Shown piece by piece: positions 35,745 to 45,173 of a stretch of DNA of 59,867 nt. Numbering within the stretch: position 1 is the first letter of the stretch; every line of letters begins with the position of its first letter. The notes below the pieces were generated by a model. It saw only the letters and a program-made list of their open reading frames with translations. It made no database searches and was not told where the DNA came from. The stretch is from positions 1-59,867 of the forward strand of contig SVCL01000122.1 of NCBI GenBank assembly GCA_015058405.1, read 5' to 3'. The stretch is from Clostridium sp. (GTDB taxonomy: Bacteria; Bacillota; Clostridia; Clostridiales; Clostridiaceae). The translations under genes and the position numbers were made by a program.

Positions 35745-38402
35745 ATGGAGTATATAAATCTTTTTGAAAAGGTACAATTTAATAAAATGAAAAATGAAGT
35801 TATGAATTATATAAACTTTAGAGAATTTAATAAATGTACCGCAATCCTTAAGAGTTCAATAAATTGTTTTCCCGATCATCCAGGCTTGTATTATCTTTTA
35901 TCTATAATATATCTTAATGCTAAGGAATATATAAAAGCAGATAAAAGTTTTAAAAAAGCCATAGTTTTAGATAAAGAAAAAAATCAATATTTTAGCCTTA
36001 TTAGTCTATATCTTTTAGGTATTAATGATATAGAGAATTCTTATAACTATGCTTATAAAGCCTACGAGTTAGATAATATGGATTTAGATGCAATAATTGT
36101 TTTAGGTAAAATAGAATATTTACGTCGTAATTATGAAGATTCTTTAGCTTTTGCAGTTAGCGCAGTTGAAATAGATGAAAATAATTTTAAAGCTATAAGA
36201 CTTATAAGTGAAATTTATATAATAATAGGTGCAGAAACAGGAGAAACATTAGAGCTATTATATAAAGCTAGAACTTTAGGGTTTGATGAAGATTTAAGTT
36301 TAGATATTATAAAATTACTGTATTTAGATGAACAATATGTTTTGTGTTTAAAGGAATGTAGAAGTGTTATAGTTAATTGTCAAGAAGGATATGTAGCTAT
36401 AAAGGTAACTAAGTATGTAAGTAATATGTATAAAAAATTCATAGGCGAGACAGCTGTAATAGACTCTAATAAGGATGTATATAATGAATTCTTACATTAT
36501 AGTTCTAATGAAGAAATATCTGAATCTGAAGAGATAAACTATGGTAAGAATGTTAAATTTAAAGATCCAATACTTAATAATATTGACGAAATACTTGATT
36601 GTATAAATAATAGTGAAAATGGTGATATACCTAATAAAAAGGTGGACGAGTCTGAAGAAAAAAAGGTATTTGAAAATAAAACAAAATCTATTGAAAATAA
36701 AAAGAATATAGATAAAGATGAAAAGAAAGTAAATAGGAAGAAAGATGAGAAAAATTCTATTGAAAGAAGCTCTTCTTCACTTGAAGAGGCCTTAGAAAAA
36801 TTAAATGAATTAACTGGATTAAATAATGTTAAAATAGAAGTTAATAAAATAGTTCAACTTGTTAAGTATGAAAAAAATAGAGAAAAAGTATTAGGTATAG
36901 ATAGCAAAATGGAGAAATCATATCACTTTTTATTCTCTGGTAATCCTGGAACAGGAAAAACAACAGTTGCAAGGCTCATAGGGGATATATTTTATTATCT
37001 TGGTATATTAGAAAAAGGACATCTTGTAGAAGTTGATAGAAGTGGTATTGTAGGAAAGTATATTGGAGAAACAGCTAAACTTACTAAAAAGGCCATAGAT
37101 AAAGCTATGGGGGGAATATTATTTATTGACGAAGCGTATACCTTGGCCAAAGGTGGTAAAGACAGTAATGATTATGGTAAGGAAGCAATTGAAACTTTAT
37201 TAAAAGCTATGGAAGATTCAAGAGGAAAGTTTACTGTGATTTTAGCTGGCTATAGTAAAGAAATGAGAAACTTAATGAAGCTTAATCCAGGATTAGAGAG
37301 CAGAATAAATTTACAAATAGAGTTTGAAGATTATACAGATGAAGAATTATTAACTATTGCTGAGAATATGGCAAGTATAGATGAATATAAGTTAATTGAA
37401 GATGGAAAAAGTTCCTTTTTAAAAAAGATAAATATGAAAAAGGTGGATGATAACTTTGCCAATGCAAGAACAGCAAGAAATATTTTAGAAGAAGCCATTA
37501 GAGAGAAAGCTTTTAGGATGGGGGATGCTACTAGTTCAAAAGATGAACTTACTACTTTGAATTCAGAAGATTTTGGAGTTGATTTAAACTTTACAGCTAG
37601 GGATAATGTTAAAGAGTTAGAAGCAGAACTTGAATCGCTAGTAGGACTTAAAGAAGTTAAGGATGTTATTAAAGGACTTCTTAACGCATTAGAGCTTAGA
37701 CATAGAAAAGAAGAGATGGGTATAAAATGCAATGATATCAGCCTTAATATGATTTTTACTGGAAACCCAGGTACAGGAAAAACAACAGTAGCGAGAATTG
37801 TAGCTAAAATGTTAAAAGCAATGGGAATACTGAAAAAAGGTCAAATGGTAGAAGTCACTAGAGGCGACTTAGTAGCAGAGTATGTTGGACAAACTGCTCT
37901 AAAAACTCTAGACAAGATAAAGGAAGCCTATGGTGGAGTACTTTTTATTGATGAAGCCTATAGCTTAAATGGAACCACAGAAAATGATTTTGGAAAGGAA
38001 GCTATAGCTACTTTAATTAAAGAAATGGAGGATAATAGAGATAAGTTTATTGTTATTATGGCAGGATATACAGATGAAATGAATGAACTTATGTCTTTAA
38101 ATCCCGGCTTAGAAAGTAGAGTTAAGTTTAATATTGAATTTAAAGATTATAATCAGGATGAACTATTGAAAATATTTAAAATTCTTTGTAAAAATGAAAA
38201 TTATAGTATCGCTAGAGATGCATTAAGTAAATTAAAAGATGTCTTTGAAGATATGGTAATAAATAAAAATAAGAATTTCGGAAATGGACGTTCTGTTAGA
38301 AAATTATTTGAAGAAATAAAAATGAAACAAGCTACAAGAGTTATAGAGAAGGATATACTAAATAAAAAAGAAATTCTTAAAATCACAAGTAAGGATATAT
38401 AA
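35745..38402 (+). CDS. TPR protein with two CbxX/SpoVK-type AAA+ ATPase domains
   Basis: This 885-residue protein has an N-terminal tetratricopeptide region (about 20-230), a Lys/Glu-rich linker (about 295-345) and two complete AAA+ modules. Each has Walker A GNPGTGKTTVAR (about 397 and 672), Walker B LFIDEAY and an arginine-finger-like LESR. The modules resemble CbxX/CfqX and SpoVK, which remodel protein complexes in Rubisco activation and sporulation. Two copies in tandem plus TPRs suggest a hexameric chaperone-like motor with TPR-based substrate choice. Not the classical SpoVK, which is about 300 residues. RBS AAAGGAAC precedes ATG 35745. Confidence 0.78.
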   Translation: MEYINLFEKVQFNKMKNEVMNYINFREFNKCTAILKSSINCFPDHPGLYYLLSIIYLNAKEYIKADKSFKKAIVLDKEKNQYFSLISLYLLGINDIENSYNYAYKAYELDNMDLDAIIVLGKIEYLRRNYEDSLAFAVSAVEIDENNFKAIRLISEIYIIIGAETGETLELLYKARTLGFDEDLSLDIIKLLYLDEQYVLCLKECRSVIVNCQEGYVAIKVTKYVSNMYKKFIGETAVIDSNKDVYNEFLHYSSNEEISESEEINYGKNVKFKDPILNNIDEILDCINNSENGDIPNKKVDESEEKKVFENKTKSIENKKNIDKDEKKVNRKKDEKNSIERSSSSLEEALEKLNELTGLNNVKIEVNKIVQLVKYEKNREKVLGIDSKMEKSYHFLFSGNPGTGKTTVARLIGDIFYYLGILEKGHLVEVDRSGIVGKYIGETAKLTKKAIDKAMGGILFIDEAYTLAKGGKDSNDYGKEAIETLLKAMEDSRGKFTVILAGYSKEMRNLMKLNPGLESRINLQIEFEDYTDEELLTIAENMASIDEYKLIEDGKSSFLKKINMKKVDDNFANARTARNILEEAIREKAFRMGDATSSKDELTTLNSEDFGVDLNFTARDNVKELEAELESLVGLKEVKDVIKGLLNALELRHRKEEMGIKCNDISLNMIFTGNPGTGKTTVARIVAKMLKAMGILKKGQMVEVTRGDLVAEYVGQTALKTLDKIKEAYGGVLFIDEAYSLNGTTENDFGKEAIATLIKEMEDNRDKFIVIMAGYTDEMNELMSLNPGLESRVKFNIEFKDYNQDELLKIFKILCKNENYSIARDALSKLKDVFEDMVINKNKNFGNGRSVRKLFEEIKMKQATRVIEKDILNKKEILKITSKDI

Positions 38403-38423
38403 TTAGGTTAAAAGTTAATTTGA

Positions 38424-38475
38424 AAAATAAGCTGTATATGATTTATTTAAATTCATGTATAGCTTATTTTGGCTT
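38424..38475 (+). terminator. intrinsic terminator
   Basis: An imperfect 18-bp stem (38424-38441 and 38453-38470) with G-U pairs is followed by TTTTGGCTTTTG. It closes the AAA+ gene. Confidence 0.7.
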
Positions 38476-38589
38476 TTGTAGTATCTTGAAATACTAAAGA
38501 ATTTTTATAATAAAATTATAAATTGACTTTAAAACCAATATATGTTTTAAAATATATGTGTAGTGAAAGAATGAAGGAGTGAAAGAGAA

Positions 38590-39933
38590 GTGATTAATTT
38601 AAACGTAGATTTAATAAAAGGTAATATATTAAAATCATTAATAATCTTTGCTATACCTATTTTAATATCCAATATATTTCAGCAATTATATAACACAATG
38701 GATACTATGATAGTAGGAAATTATTTAGGGGATATTTCTTTAGCTGCTATTGGTGCATGTGCAGCTATATATGAGTTATTGATAGGTTTTGCTTTAGGAA
38801 TAGGAAACGGACTTAGTATTGTAGTTGCTAGATGTTATGGATTAAAGGATGAAGAAATGTTAAAGAAATCAGTTGCTGGATCAATTATTATTGGAATATT
38901 CGTAACTGTAGCAATAATGATTTTATCACAAGTATTTTTATATCCATTATTAGATTTATTAAATACACCAAGTAATATTATTGATGAAGCGTATTCATAT
39001 ATTTCTACAGTTACTTTGTTTGTAGGAATTATGTTTGCTTATAATTTAGGTGCTGGACTTTTAAGAGCAATAGGGAATAGTTTTATGCCTTTAGTTTTTC
39101 TTATTATATCTTCTGCTTTAAATATTTTTATGGATATATTATTTATTACAAGATTTAATTCAGGAATAAAGGGAGCAGCTGTAGCAACGGTTATTGCTCA
39201 AGGGATATCAGCTATATTATGTATAATATACATTTATAAAAAAGCTTCTATACTTATTCCCGATAGAAGACACTTTAGTGTTGATAAGGAATTGTATAAG
39301 GAACTTCTTGGACAAGGATTTTCTATGGGATTCATGTTATGTATAGTTTCTTCAGGAACAGTCATTTTACAAACAGCTATTAATAATTTAGGATATTTAA
39401 TAATAGCAGGACATACAGCAGCACGTAAGATTAATTCATTTTGCATGATGCCAGCTGGAACTATATCTGTAGCAGTAGCTACTTTTGTTTCTCAAAATAA
39501 GGGTGCAGATCAAGGTGATAGAATTAGAAAAGCAGTTAGATATGCAAATATATTAGTTATGTTATGGGGATTAACAATATCAGTAATACTTTTCTTTTTA
39601 GCAACATCTTTGATAAGAGTACTATCTGGTTCTAGCGAATCAGTTGTAATTGAAAATGGAGCAAAATATTTAATAATGAATGCACCTTTTTATGGAGTTT
39701 TAGGAATACTTCTTAATATGAGAAATAGCCTTCAAGGTTTAGGTAAGAAAGTTATACCTTTAATATCAAGTATTATTGAATTTTTAGGAAAGGTGGTATT
39801 TGTTATATTATTTATTCCTAGTCTTGATTATTTTGGTGTTATTATATGTGAACCAGTAGTTTGGTGCTTGATGTGTATCCAGCTTGTTTTCGCATTTTAT
39901 AGAAATCCATATATAAAGAAATATAACCAGTAA
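38590..39933 (+). CDS. MATE-family efflux transporter
   Basis: The 447-residue protein has about 12 transmembrane helices. The N-terminal sequence LIIFAIPILISNIFQQLYNT and the following MIVGNYLGD are typical of the DinF/NorM-like branch, and the C-terminal half repeats the fold. MATE proteins export drugs or metabolites with a Na+ or H+ gradient; the substrate cannot be inferred. GTG 38590 is the start, with AAGGAG about ten bases upstream. Stand-alone gene. Confidence 0.85.
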   Translation: MINLNVDLIKGNILKSLIIFAIPILISNIFQQLYNTMDTMIVGNYLGDISLAAIGACAAIYELLIGFALGIGNGLSIVVARCYGLKDEEMLKKSVAGSIIIGIFVTVAIMILSQVFLYPLLDLLNTPSNIIDEAYSYISTVTLFVGIMFAYNLGAGLLRAIGNSFMPLVFLIISSALNIFMDILFITRFNSGIKGAAVATVIAQGISAILCIIYIYKKASILIPDRRHFSVDKELYKELLGQGFSMGFMLCIVSSGTVILQTAINNLGYLIIAGHTAARKINSFCMMPAGTISVAVATFVSQNKGADQGDRIRKAVRYANILVMLWGLTISVILFFLATSLIRVLSGSSESVVIENGAKYLIMNAPFYGVLGILLNMRNSLQGLGKKVIPLISSIIEFLGKVVFVILFIPSLDYFGVIICEPVVWCLMCIQLVFAFYRNPYIKKYNQ

Positions 39934-40029
39934 ATGTAATAAAATTTTAACTTGTATGACATAGAAATTTGATTATTGTAGAGTAGAATGTAAATATAAA
40001 AAAAGATATACAAAAGGGAGATGGATTTA

Positions 40030-40275
40030 ATGAAAAAATTTAATAAGTATGCTATTACTATGGCTTTAGCTTTGGCTTTTAATACTGTAGTACCTTTTAG
40101 TGAAAAGGCTATTGCTATGGAATATACTGATATGTAAAGTTCAAATAATGAATTTTGGTTAAATGAAAACATAGGTTATCGCTTAAATATAGAAGGGGCA
40201 GCTTGTGGAAGTAGAGCTTATTCTTTAAGTAAAACTGTAGATGGTGGATTGGAGTGGAATATGTCAAAGTATGAC
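40030..40275 (+). pseudogene. remnant of a secreted protein gene
   Basis: ATG 40030 follows a GGGAG RBS and encodes a signal peptide (MKKFNKYAITMALALAFN...) that stops at a TAA (40135-40137) after 35 codons. The same frame then continues with protein-like sequence, including ENIGYRLNIEGAACGSR and KTVDGGLEW, the latter typical of YCF48/BNR-like repeats (K-T-x-D-G-G-x-x-W). It runs into SelO-like sequence. This looks like the 5' part of an extracellular repeat protein, killed by a nonsense mutation and truncated. Confidence 0.55.
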
Positions 40276-40278
40276 AAG

Positions 40279-41020
40279 GACAATTTGGAGATTATTATGG
40301 GGATAATGATTTTGATGGAAGAGTTGTGCTTTTAGGTGAATTTATAACTAAGGACGGAGAATACCTAGATATTCAACTTAAGGGATCAGGAAAAACTCCT
40401 TATTCAAGAGGTGGTGATGGGAAGGCAGCACTTGGCCCAATGCTTAGAGAATATATAATAAGTGAAGCAATGAAAGCACTAAATATTCCAACAACTCGTA
40501 GTTTAGCTGTACTTACAACTGGAGAAGATGTATTTAGGGAAAATGTATTGCAAGGAACCATATTAGTGCGTATTGCTAAAAGTCATATCCGTGTTGGAAC
40601 TTTTGAATATGCAGCAAGGTGGGGAGAATTTAAAGATTTAATAGATACTAATGGAAGATATGCTTATGAAAATTAACCTAATATTGGAGTGTGGAATCTC
40701 GCAAGATTTGCAGAAAGTATATTACCTTTATTGAATGAAAATCAAGAAGAGTCTATTAAAATAGCAGAAAGAGAAGTGTTGAATTTTAATAAATTATATA
40801 ATGATTTTTATCTTTCTGGTATGAGAAAAAAATTGGGGTTATTTAATGAAGAGAAGGAAGATAAGAATTTAATGATAATAAAGATTTTAAAGATTGGTAT
40901 AAGGATTGGCAGGAAAGGCTAGATAGGCAGAATGAGTCGAGAGAAGAATCAAAAAAACTTATGCAAAATAATAATCGTAAAATTGTCCTAAGATATAATA
41001 TACTTAAAAAGTTATATTAT
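40279..41020 (+). pseudogene. selO: SelO (protein adenylyltransferase, YdiU) pseudogene
   Basis: SelO is a pseudokinase-fold enzyme that transfers AMP to proteins. Homology begins near 40279 (GQFG-like), runs through [20 protein letters not shown] and [20 protein letters not shown] to a TAA at 40674-40676. There the context [18 protein letters not shown] indicates a Gln codon CAA changed to TAA. The frame continues to about 40850 ([14 protein letters not shown]), then shifts to another frame ([14 protein letters not shown], then KLMQNNNRKI) and ends near 41020. Large parts of the roughly 490-residue family are missing, so it cannot be active. Confidence 0.8.
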
Positions 41021-41089
41021 GTTTTGGGACTTTTTTTGATTAAAGCTAATATATATATACTATGTCAATATATTTTGGAGGTGATTGAA

Positions 41090-41944
41090 GTGGAAACTAA
41101 AAAGCATTTAAGAACCTTAGTATTTTGGATTGTTTTATCCTTGTTATTTAATATTTATATATTTTTTAGTAGAGGAGAAACTAGTGCTATAGAATATTTC
41201 GGAGGATATATAGTTGAGATGTCGCTAAGTTTAGATAATCTATTCTTATTCTTAATGATTTTTTCGACTTTTAAAATAGATGAAAAATATCAAGAGCGAG
41301 TTCTATTATATGGTGTTTTAGGGGCTATGGTATTAAGGCTTATATTTATATTGCTTGGCTCAGATATAGTAAATAGATTTCACTTTGTACTAACCATATT
41401 TGGTATAGTTTTATTATATAGTGGTTTAAAGATGTTATTTGGATATGAAAGTAATGTTGATTTCAATAATAATTTTGCTATTAAGGCTTTGAAGAAAATA
41501 GTACCTATAACAGATAAGGTGCAAGGGGACAAGTTTTTTGTTAGAAGAGACAAAGTTCTATATGGAACTCCTTTATTAGCAGTGCTTGTAGTTATAGAAT
41601 TTTCAGATGTATTATTTGCTATAGATTCAATACCAGCTATTTTTTCTATTACAACAGACACGTTTATAGTATATACTTCAAATATTTTTGCGGTTTTAGG
41701 TCTTAGAAGTATGTATTATATTTTGGCAAAAATGAATAATATGTTTAAATATATGAAATACGGAGTAGGATGTATATTAATGTTTACAGGGTGGAAGCTT
41801 GTTGCATTATTCTTTAATATAGAAATTTCTGTTATTAATTCTGTTTTGATAATAATGATAATAATGCTTATTAGTATTTTGATTTCACTTATAGCCAAGG
41901 ATAACCATAGATATATTCAGAAAAATAATAAAATAAAAAAATAA
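41090..41944 (+). CDS. TerC-family integral membrane protein
   Basis: The 284-residue protein has about eight transmembrane helices. The family motif region EYFGGYIVEMSLSLDNLFLF carries the conserved acidic residues, and EFSDVLFAIDSIPAIFSI is the second TerC block. TerC/Alx proteins are linked to metal (manganese) efflux and tellurite resistance. GTG 41090 is chosen: GGAGGTG lies six bases upstream, whereas the longer frame from 40961 begins in SelO remnant sequence. A terminator follows. Confidence 0.82.
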   Translation: METKKHLRTLVFWIVLSLLFNIYIFFSRGETSAIEYFGGYIVEMSLSLDNLFLFLMIFSTFKIDEKYQERVLLYGVLGAMVLRLIFILLGSDIVNRFHFVLTIFGIVLLYSGLKMLFGYESNVDFNNNFAIKALKKIVPITDKVQGDKFFVRRDKVLYGTPLLAVLVVIEFSDVLFAIDSIPAIFSITTDTFIVYTSNIFAVLGLRSMYYILAKMNNMFKYMKYGVGCILMFTGWKLVALFFNIEISVINSVLIIMIIMLISILISLIAKDNHRYIQKNNKIKK

Positions 41945-41980
41945 TTTTATATTTTATGCATTTTAATATAAGTTCTAGAA

Positions 41981-42018
41981 AACAGGTGTTAGAAACATAT
42001 GTAACATCTGTTTTTTAT
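41981..42018 (+). terminator. intrinsic terminator after terC
   Basis: An 11-bp stem AACAGGTGTTA / TAACATCTGTT (41981-41991 and 42002-42012), with one G-U pair and a 10-base loop, is followed by a T-run. Confidence 0.8.
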
Positions 42019-42027
42019 GTATAGGAG

Positions 42028-42804
42028 TTGCCAGAAGTAGTGGGAGAAAAATGTTATAAAGATATTAAGTTTATAATGCTAGATAAAGTAGTTTCAGAAG
42101 ATATTAATTTTTTGATAAAGATTTACAATTAGGTACACCAAATTATAGAGTTGAGTCAAAGGATATAATAATTAATGTACCTGCTAGCTATAGTAAGTTT
42201 GAAGAGGTTATATCTCTTTATAAAAATAATTCAATCAATAGATATATGTTAAGAAATAGTTTATCATTTAAATCGCTATCAAGTGAAGTAGAAAATATTA
42301 TAAATATATTTTTTGATACTAGAAAGACCTGAGTCAATTATATTATTTTAATAAGTAATTTGTCATTTATTAAGTATGCAGATTATTTAAATGTTAATTT
42401 TGGAAAATACCAAATATTATTTCAATGTGTGGCCTTATTGGTTGTGATAGTTAAAGAATTCTTAAAGAAAAAATATATTGATAAAAAAAATATATTATCT
42501 ATTATAATATTTGCTATGATTATTTTTAATTCTAACTTATTTGAATTAATTTTTATTATATTATATTTTACTATATTATATCTATTTGAGAAGATTATTA
42601 ACGATGGGAATGAATACATATATAGAAAAATAAGTAAAAGTATTGTAATAATTACATTTTTTATTATAATAATAATATATATATATCGCTAAAATAGCAA
42701 CTATAGATTTACTATCAATAATTTTGATAGAGATAATAACAGGATTTTTATATTGGTACTTGCTCAAAAAGGTAAATAATTGTAGGAGTGATTATAATGA
42801 ATGA
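42028..42804 (+). pseudogene. multi-lesion pseudogene of a membrane protein, unknown family
   Basis: Coherent coding pieces lie in a row. TTG 42028 (RBS ATAGGAG) opens LPEVVGEKCYKDIKF..., which breaks near 42110. A second frame gives DLQLGTPNYRVESKD... to a TGA at 42330-42332. The same frame then resumes through a membrane segment (FGKYQILFQCVALLVVIVK and LFELIFIILYFTILYLFEK). It shifts again in an AT-dinucleotide run near 42680 and ends in LYWYLLKKVNN at TGA 42802. The C-terminal half has four to five predicted transmembrane helices. At least two frameshifts and one stop make an active product unlikely. It directly precedes an ABC-transporter operon. Confidence 0.5.
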
Positions 42805-42961
42805 AAATAGTAGAAAATATTTTAGAATCATAATGGCAATCTTATGGATTGTTGCAGGTGGAGTGTTTGCTTTCAAAGGAAATTTTGTTAGTGCTATATT
42901 ATTTGTTGTGGTAGGAGTTATATTTGGATTAAATGCATTTAAGCCTGGGAAGAAGGAATAA
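42797..42961 (+). CDS. 54-residue small membrane protein upstream of an ABC exporter
   Basis: ATG 42797 with AGGAG seven bases upstream encodes a basic N-terminus (MNENSRKYFRI) and two short hydrophobic helices (IMAILWIVAGGVFAF and AILFVVVGVIFGLNAF), ending KPGKKE. It ends three bases before the ATPase gene, so it belongs to that operon. Families of such tiny two-helix proteins often occur next to ABC-2-type transporters, but the role is unknown. Confidence 0.6.
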   Translation: MNENSRKYFRIIMAILWIVAGGVFAFKGNFVSAILFVVVGVIFGLNAFKPGKKE

Positions 42962-42964
42962 CTT

Positions 42965-43663
42965 GTGTTATCAGTAAAGGATTTAGAAACATGGTATGTA
43001 AAAGATACTAATATTATTAAAAAAGTATCTTTTGAATTGAAAAAAAATACTGTTATTGGGTTATTGGGACTTAATGGTGCAGGAAAAACAACTCTAATAA
43101 ACACTATATCAGGTGTGCATTCTAATTATAAGTACTCTACTTTAAAATATAATGATAGAGATATAACATTTAAAGATGTATGTTGGAAAAATAATAGATA
43201 TACTATATTTACGGAAGAGCAAGCTTTTTCTTATTGGTCATTTAAGGAATATATATCATTTATAGAAAAAGTGTATAAAAAGAAATTAAATACTCAACGT
43301 ATTGAAGAACTTATAAAGGGATTTGGATTTGAAAAATATATTGATTATCCTATGAAGGAATTATCTACAGGAAATAAAAAGAAAGTATTTTTAATTACAG
43401 GATTTGCTTTAGAACTTCCATTACTAATTTTAGATGAACCTTTAGATGGCTTGGATTTCTTAGCCTCAGAGTTTTTATACCAAGAAATTGTTAGATATAA
43501 AAAGATTGGTTCAGTTTTAATGAGTTCTCATATTGCAGAAAGTATTGAAAAGACATGTGATGAAGTATTGGTATTGAAAAATGGATCTTTGAAATCTTAT
43601 GAGTTAGAAACTAATAGAGATATTCGAGAGTTACTGGAAGGATGGTTAGATGATAGCAACTAG
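42965..43663 (+). CDS. ABC transporter ATP-binding protein
   Basis: The 232-residue ATPase has Walker A GLNGAGKTTLINTI (about residues 37-50), signature ELSTGNKKKV (a divergent LSxG motif), Walker B LLILDEPLDGLD and switch His SSHIAES. It resembles ATPases of ABC-2-type drug or bacteriocin exporters. GTG 42965 is the likely start. Its end overlaps the permease gene by 14 bases. The neighbouring permease suggests export, and the substrate is unknown. Confidence 0.85.
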   Translation: MLSVKDLETWYVKDTNIIKKVSFELKKNTVIGLLGLNGAGKTTLINTISGVHSNYKYSTLKYNDRDITFKDVCWKNNRYTIFTEEQAFSYWSFKEYISFIEKVYKKKLNTQRIEELIKGFGFEKYIDYPMKELSTGNKKKVFLITGFALELPLLILDEPLDGLDFLASEFLYQEIVRYKKIGSVLMSSHIAESIEKTCDEVLVLKNGSLKSYELETNRDIRELLEGWLDDSN

Positions 43664-44795
43664 AATATTTCTTAAAGATATGGTAACTAAGAAAAAAGTA
43701 AAAAATTATTTGATATTTATATTTTTATTTCTTATTATTGCTTATCAAGCATTTGAAGAATTTATTAGAGAGACATTTGGATTGAGTAACATTTCATATA
43801 TAACTATGGCTGTAATGATTACTTCTACAGCATATCTTATACATACGTATTCTTTATATGAAAAGGTTAAAAATTATATTTCTTTGCCCATTAGTAATTC
43901 AAGATTTCTTTTGGGATTTGTTTTTAGTTTAATTTTGGTGTCTCTATTAGAACGTATTTCTTTTTTGCTTATAGTTGTAGTAATAAGTAATAATAACTTA
44001 TTGGTAAATATTCCTATAGTTGTTATTGGTTCTATACTAGCTATATTAGTTAATGTATGGGTTCTTATTCTAATAAATAAAAAGAGAAAGTTAGAATGGA
44101 TATTGGTAGCAGCAGTTTTGTTAAGTTATATACTTGTTTCTTATTTTGATGTTTCAGTATTTATTAATATATCTGTAATGCTATTATGTAATGTAATATC
44201 TTTAATTGGCATTTTAAAAGAAGATTCTTTATATATAGCTATTAATAGAAACAAAGCTGCTTTGATTACTAAGTTTAGGTATGGAGGAAATTACTTCTTT
44301 AAAGTTTTAATGAATGAGAAGATTTATATTATTAATACAACAATGTTATTAGTTTTGATTGTTTTTTTATCAGCTATACAGAATGATAACTTTATTGTAT
44401 CTAGTATGGTTTGGGCAATAGGCGCAGTTAATACACCAGTTTTAACAATGTTATCATCAGATTCACATCTTAGGAGACAAGCAAAAATGCTTTCTAATAA
44501 CAAGCAAGGAATATGGAGTATGTATAAAAGGTTTGTTTTTATATACTTTTTATTAGTTAATGCATTTATATTGGGGTTAAATATATTTTTAAAGAATAAT
44601 AATATAATAATTAATATATGTATATTTGTAGTCCTATCAGTTATAGAGCCTATTATTGCATTTACTTTAGAAGATAAGTTTCAGTTAACAAACTGGCAGA
44701 CTAAACAGGAGTTATGGAAGCATCCTAGAAAATATATATTACCATTAGTGGTCTTTCTAGGGGTAACGATGGCATTTATACTTATTAAAAAATAA
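43650..44795 (+). CDS. ABC-2-type transporter permease
   Basis: This 381-residue integral membrane protein has about ten hydrophobic helices and no recognisable enzymatic motif. It is translationally coupled to the upstream ATPase by a 14-base overlap, and together they form an ABC exporter. Composition and topology match poorly conserved permeases of the ABC-2 superfamily. No terminator follows directly; the thrS T-box leader begins about 90 bases downstream. Confidence 0.72.
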   Translation: MIATRIFLKDMVTKKKVKNYLIFIFLFLIIAYQAFEEFIRETFGLSNISYITMAVMITSTAYLIHTYSLYEKVKNYISLPISNSRFLLGFVFSLILVSLLERISFLLIVVVISNNNLLVNIPIVVIGSILAILVNVWVLILINKKRKLEWILVAAVLLSYILVSYFDVSVFINISVMLLCNVISLIGILKEDSLYIAINRNKAALITKFRYGGNYFFKVLMNEKIYIINTTMLLVLIVFLSAIQNDNFIVSSMVWAIGAVNTPVLTMLSSDSHLRRQAKMLSNNKQGIWSMYKRFVFIYFLLVNAFILGLNIFLKNNNIIINICIFVVLSVIEPIIAFTLEDKFQLTNWQTKQELWKHPRKYILPLVVFLGVTMAFILIKK

Positions 44796-44888
44796 AATGA
44801 CATAAAAGTATTTACAAATTATTCTAAAAGTTTTATAATTTGTTTTATAGTTAAGCATGCTAAACTTAAATTAATAAAAAATAGACTA

Positions 44889-45137
44889 TGATAGGGAAAA
44901 GTAATATGGAATACAGTTTATAGAGAGGAAATATCATCGGCTGTAAGTATTTCTAAATATGACTATATGAAAAACTACCCTGGAGTTATGATTTAGTAGC
45001 TAAATTTTAGTGAAATGTCATCGGCGGAAGTCGTTAATATATATAAGCGAATTAAATTATTTTAATTTAATTTGGGTGGAACCACGGATTAAGCATTCGT
45101 CCCAAAAGATAGTTTTGGGATGGGTGCTTTTTTCTAT
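44889..45137 (+). promoter_or_regulatory. T-box leader (threonine) controlling thrS
   Basis: A Stem I segment with AGAGAGGA (about 44921), a specifier region CTACCCTGGAG giving the Thr codon ACC at 44977-44979, and the conserved T-box GGGTGGAACCACGG at 45074-45087 are visible. The terminator stem is 45093-45107 with 45113-45127, followed by a 6-T run. Uncharged tRNA-Thr would pair with the specifier and with TGGA in the antiterminator, letting RNA polymerase read into thrS. Confidence 0.93.
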
Positions 45138-45173
45138 ATTTGAATATATTGATGAAAGGAAGTTGGAAAAAAG

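Noticed and set aside
40279..41020. Active SelO selenoprotein
   Set aside because: The gene is split by a stop and a frameshift and lacks much of the family sequence; no SECIS was seen.
40961..41089. Longer N-terminus for TerC
   Set aside because: This stretch is the tail of the SelO pseudogene; GTG 41090 has a perfect RBS.
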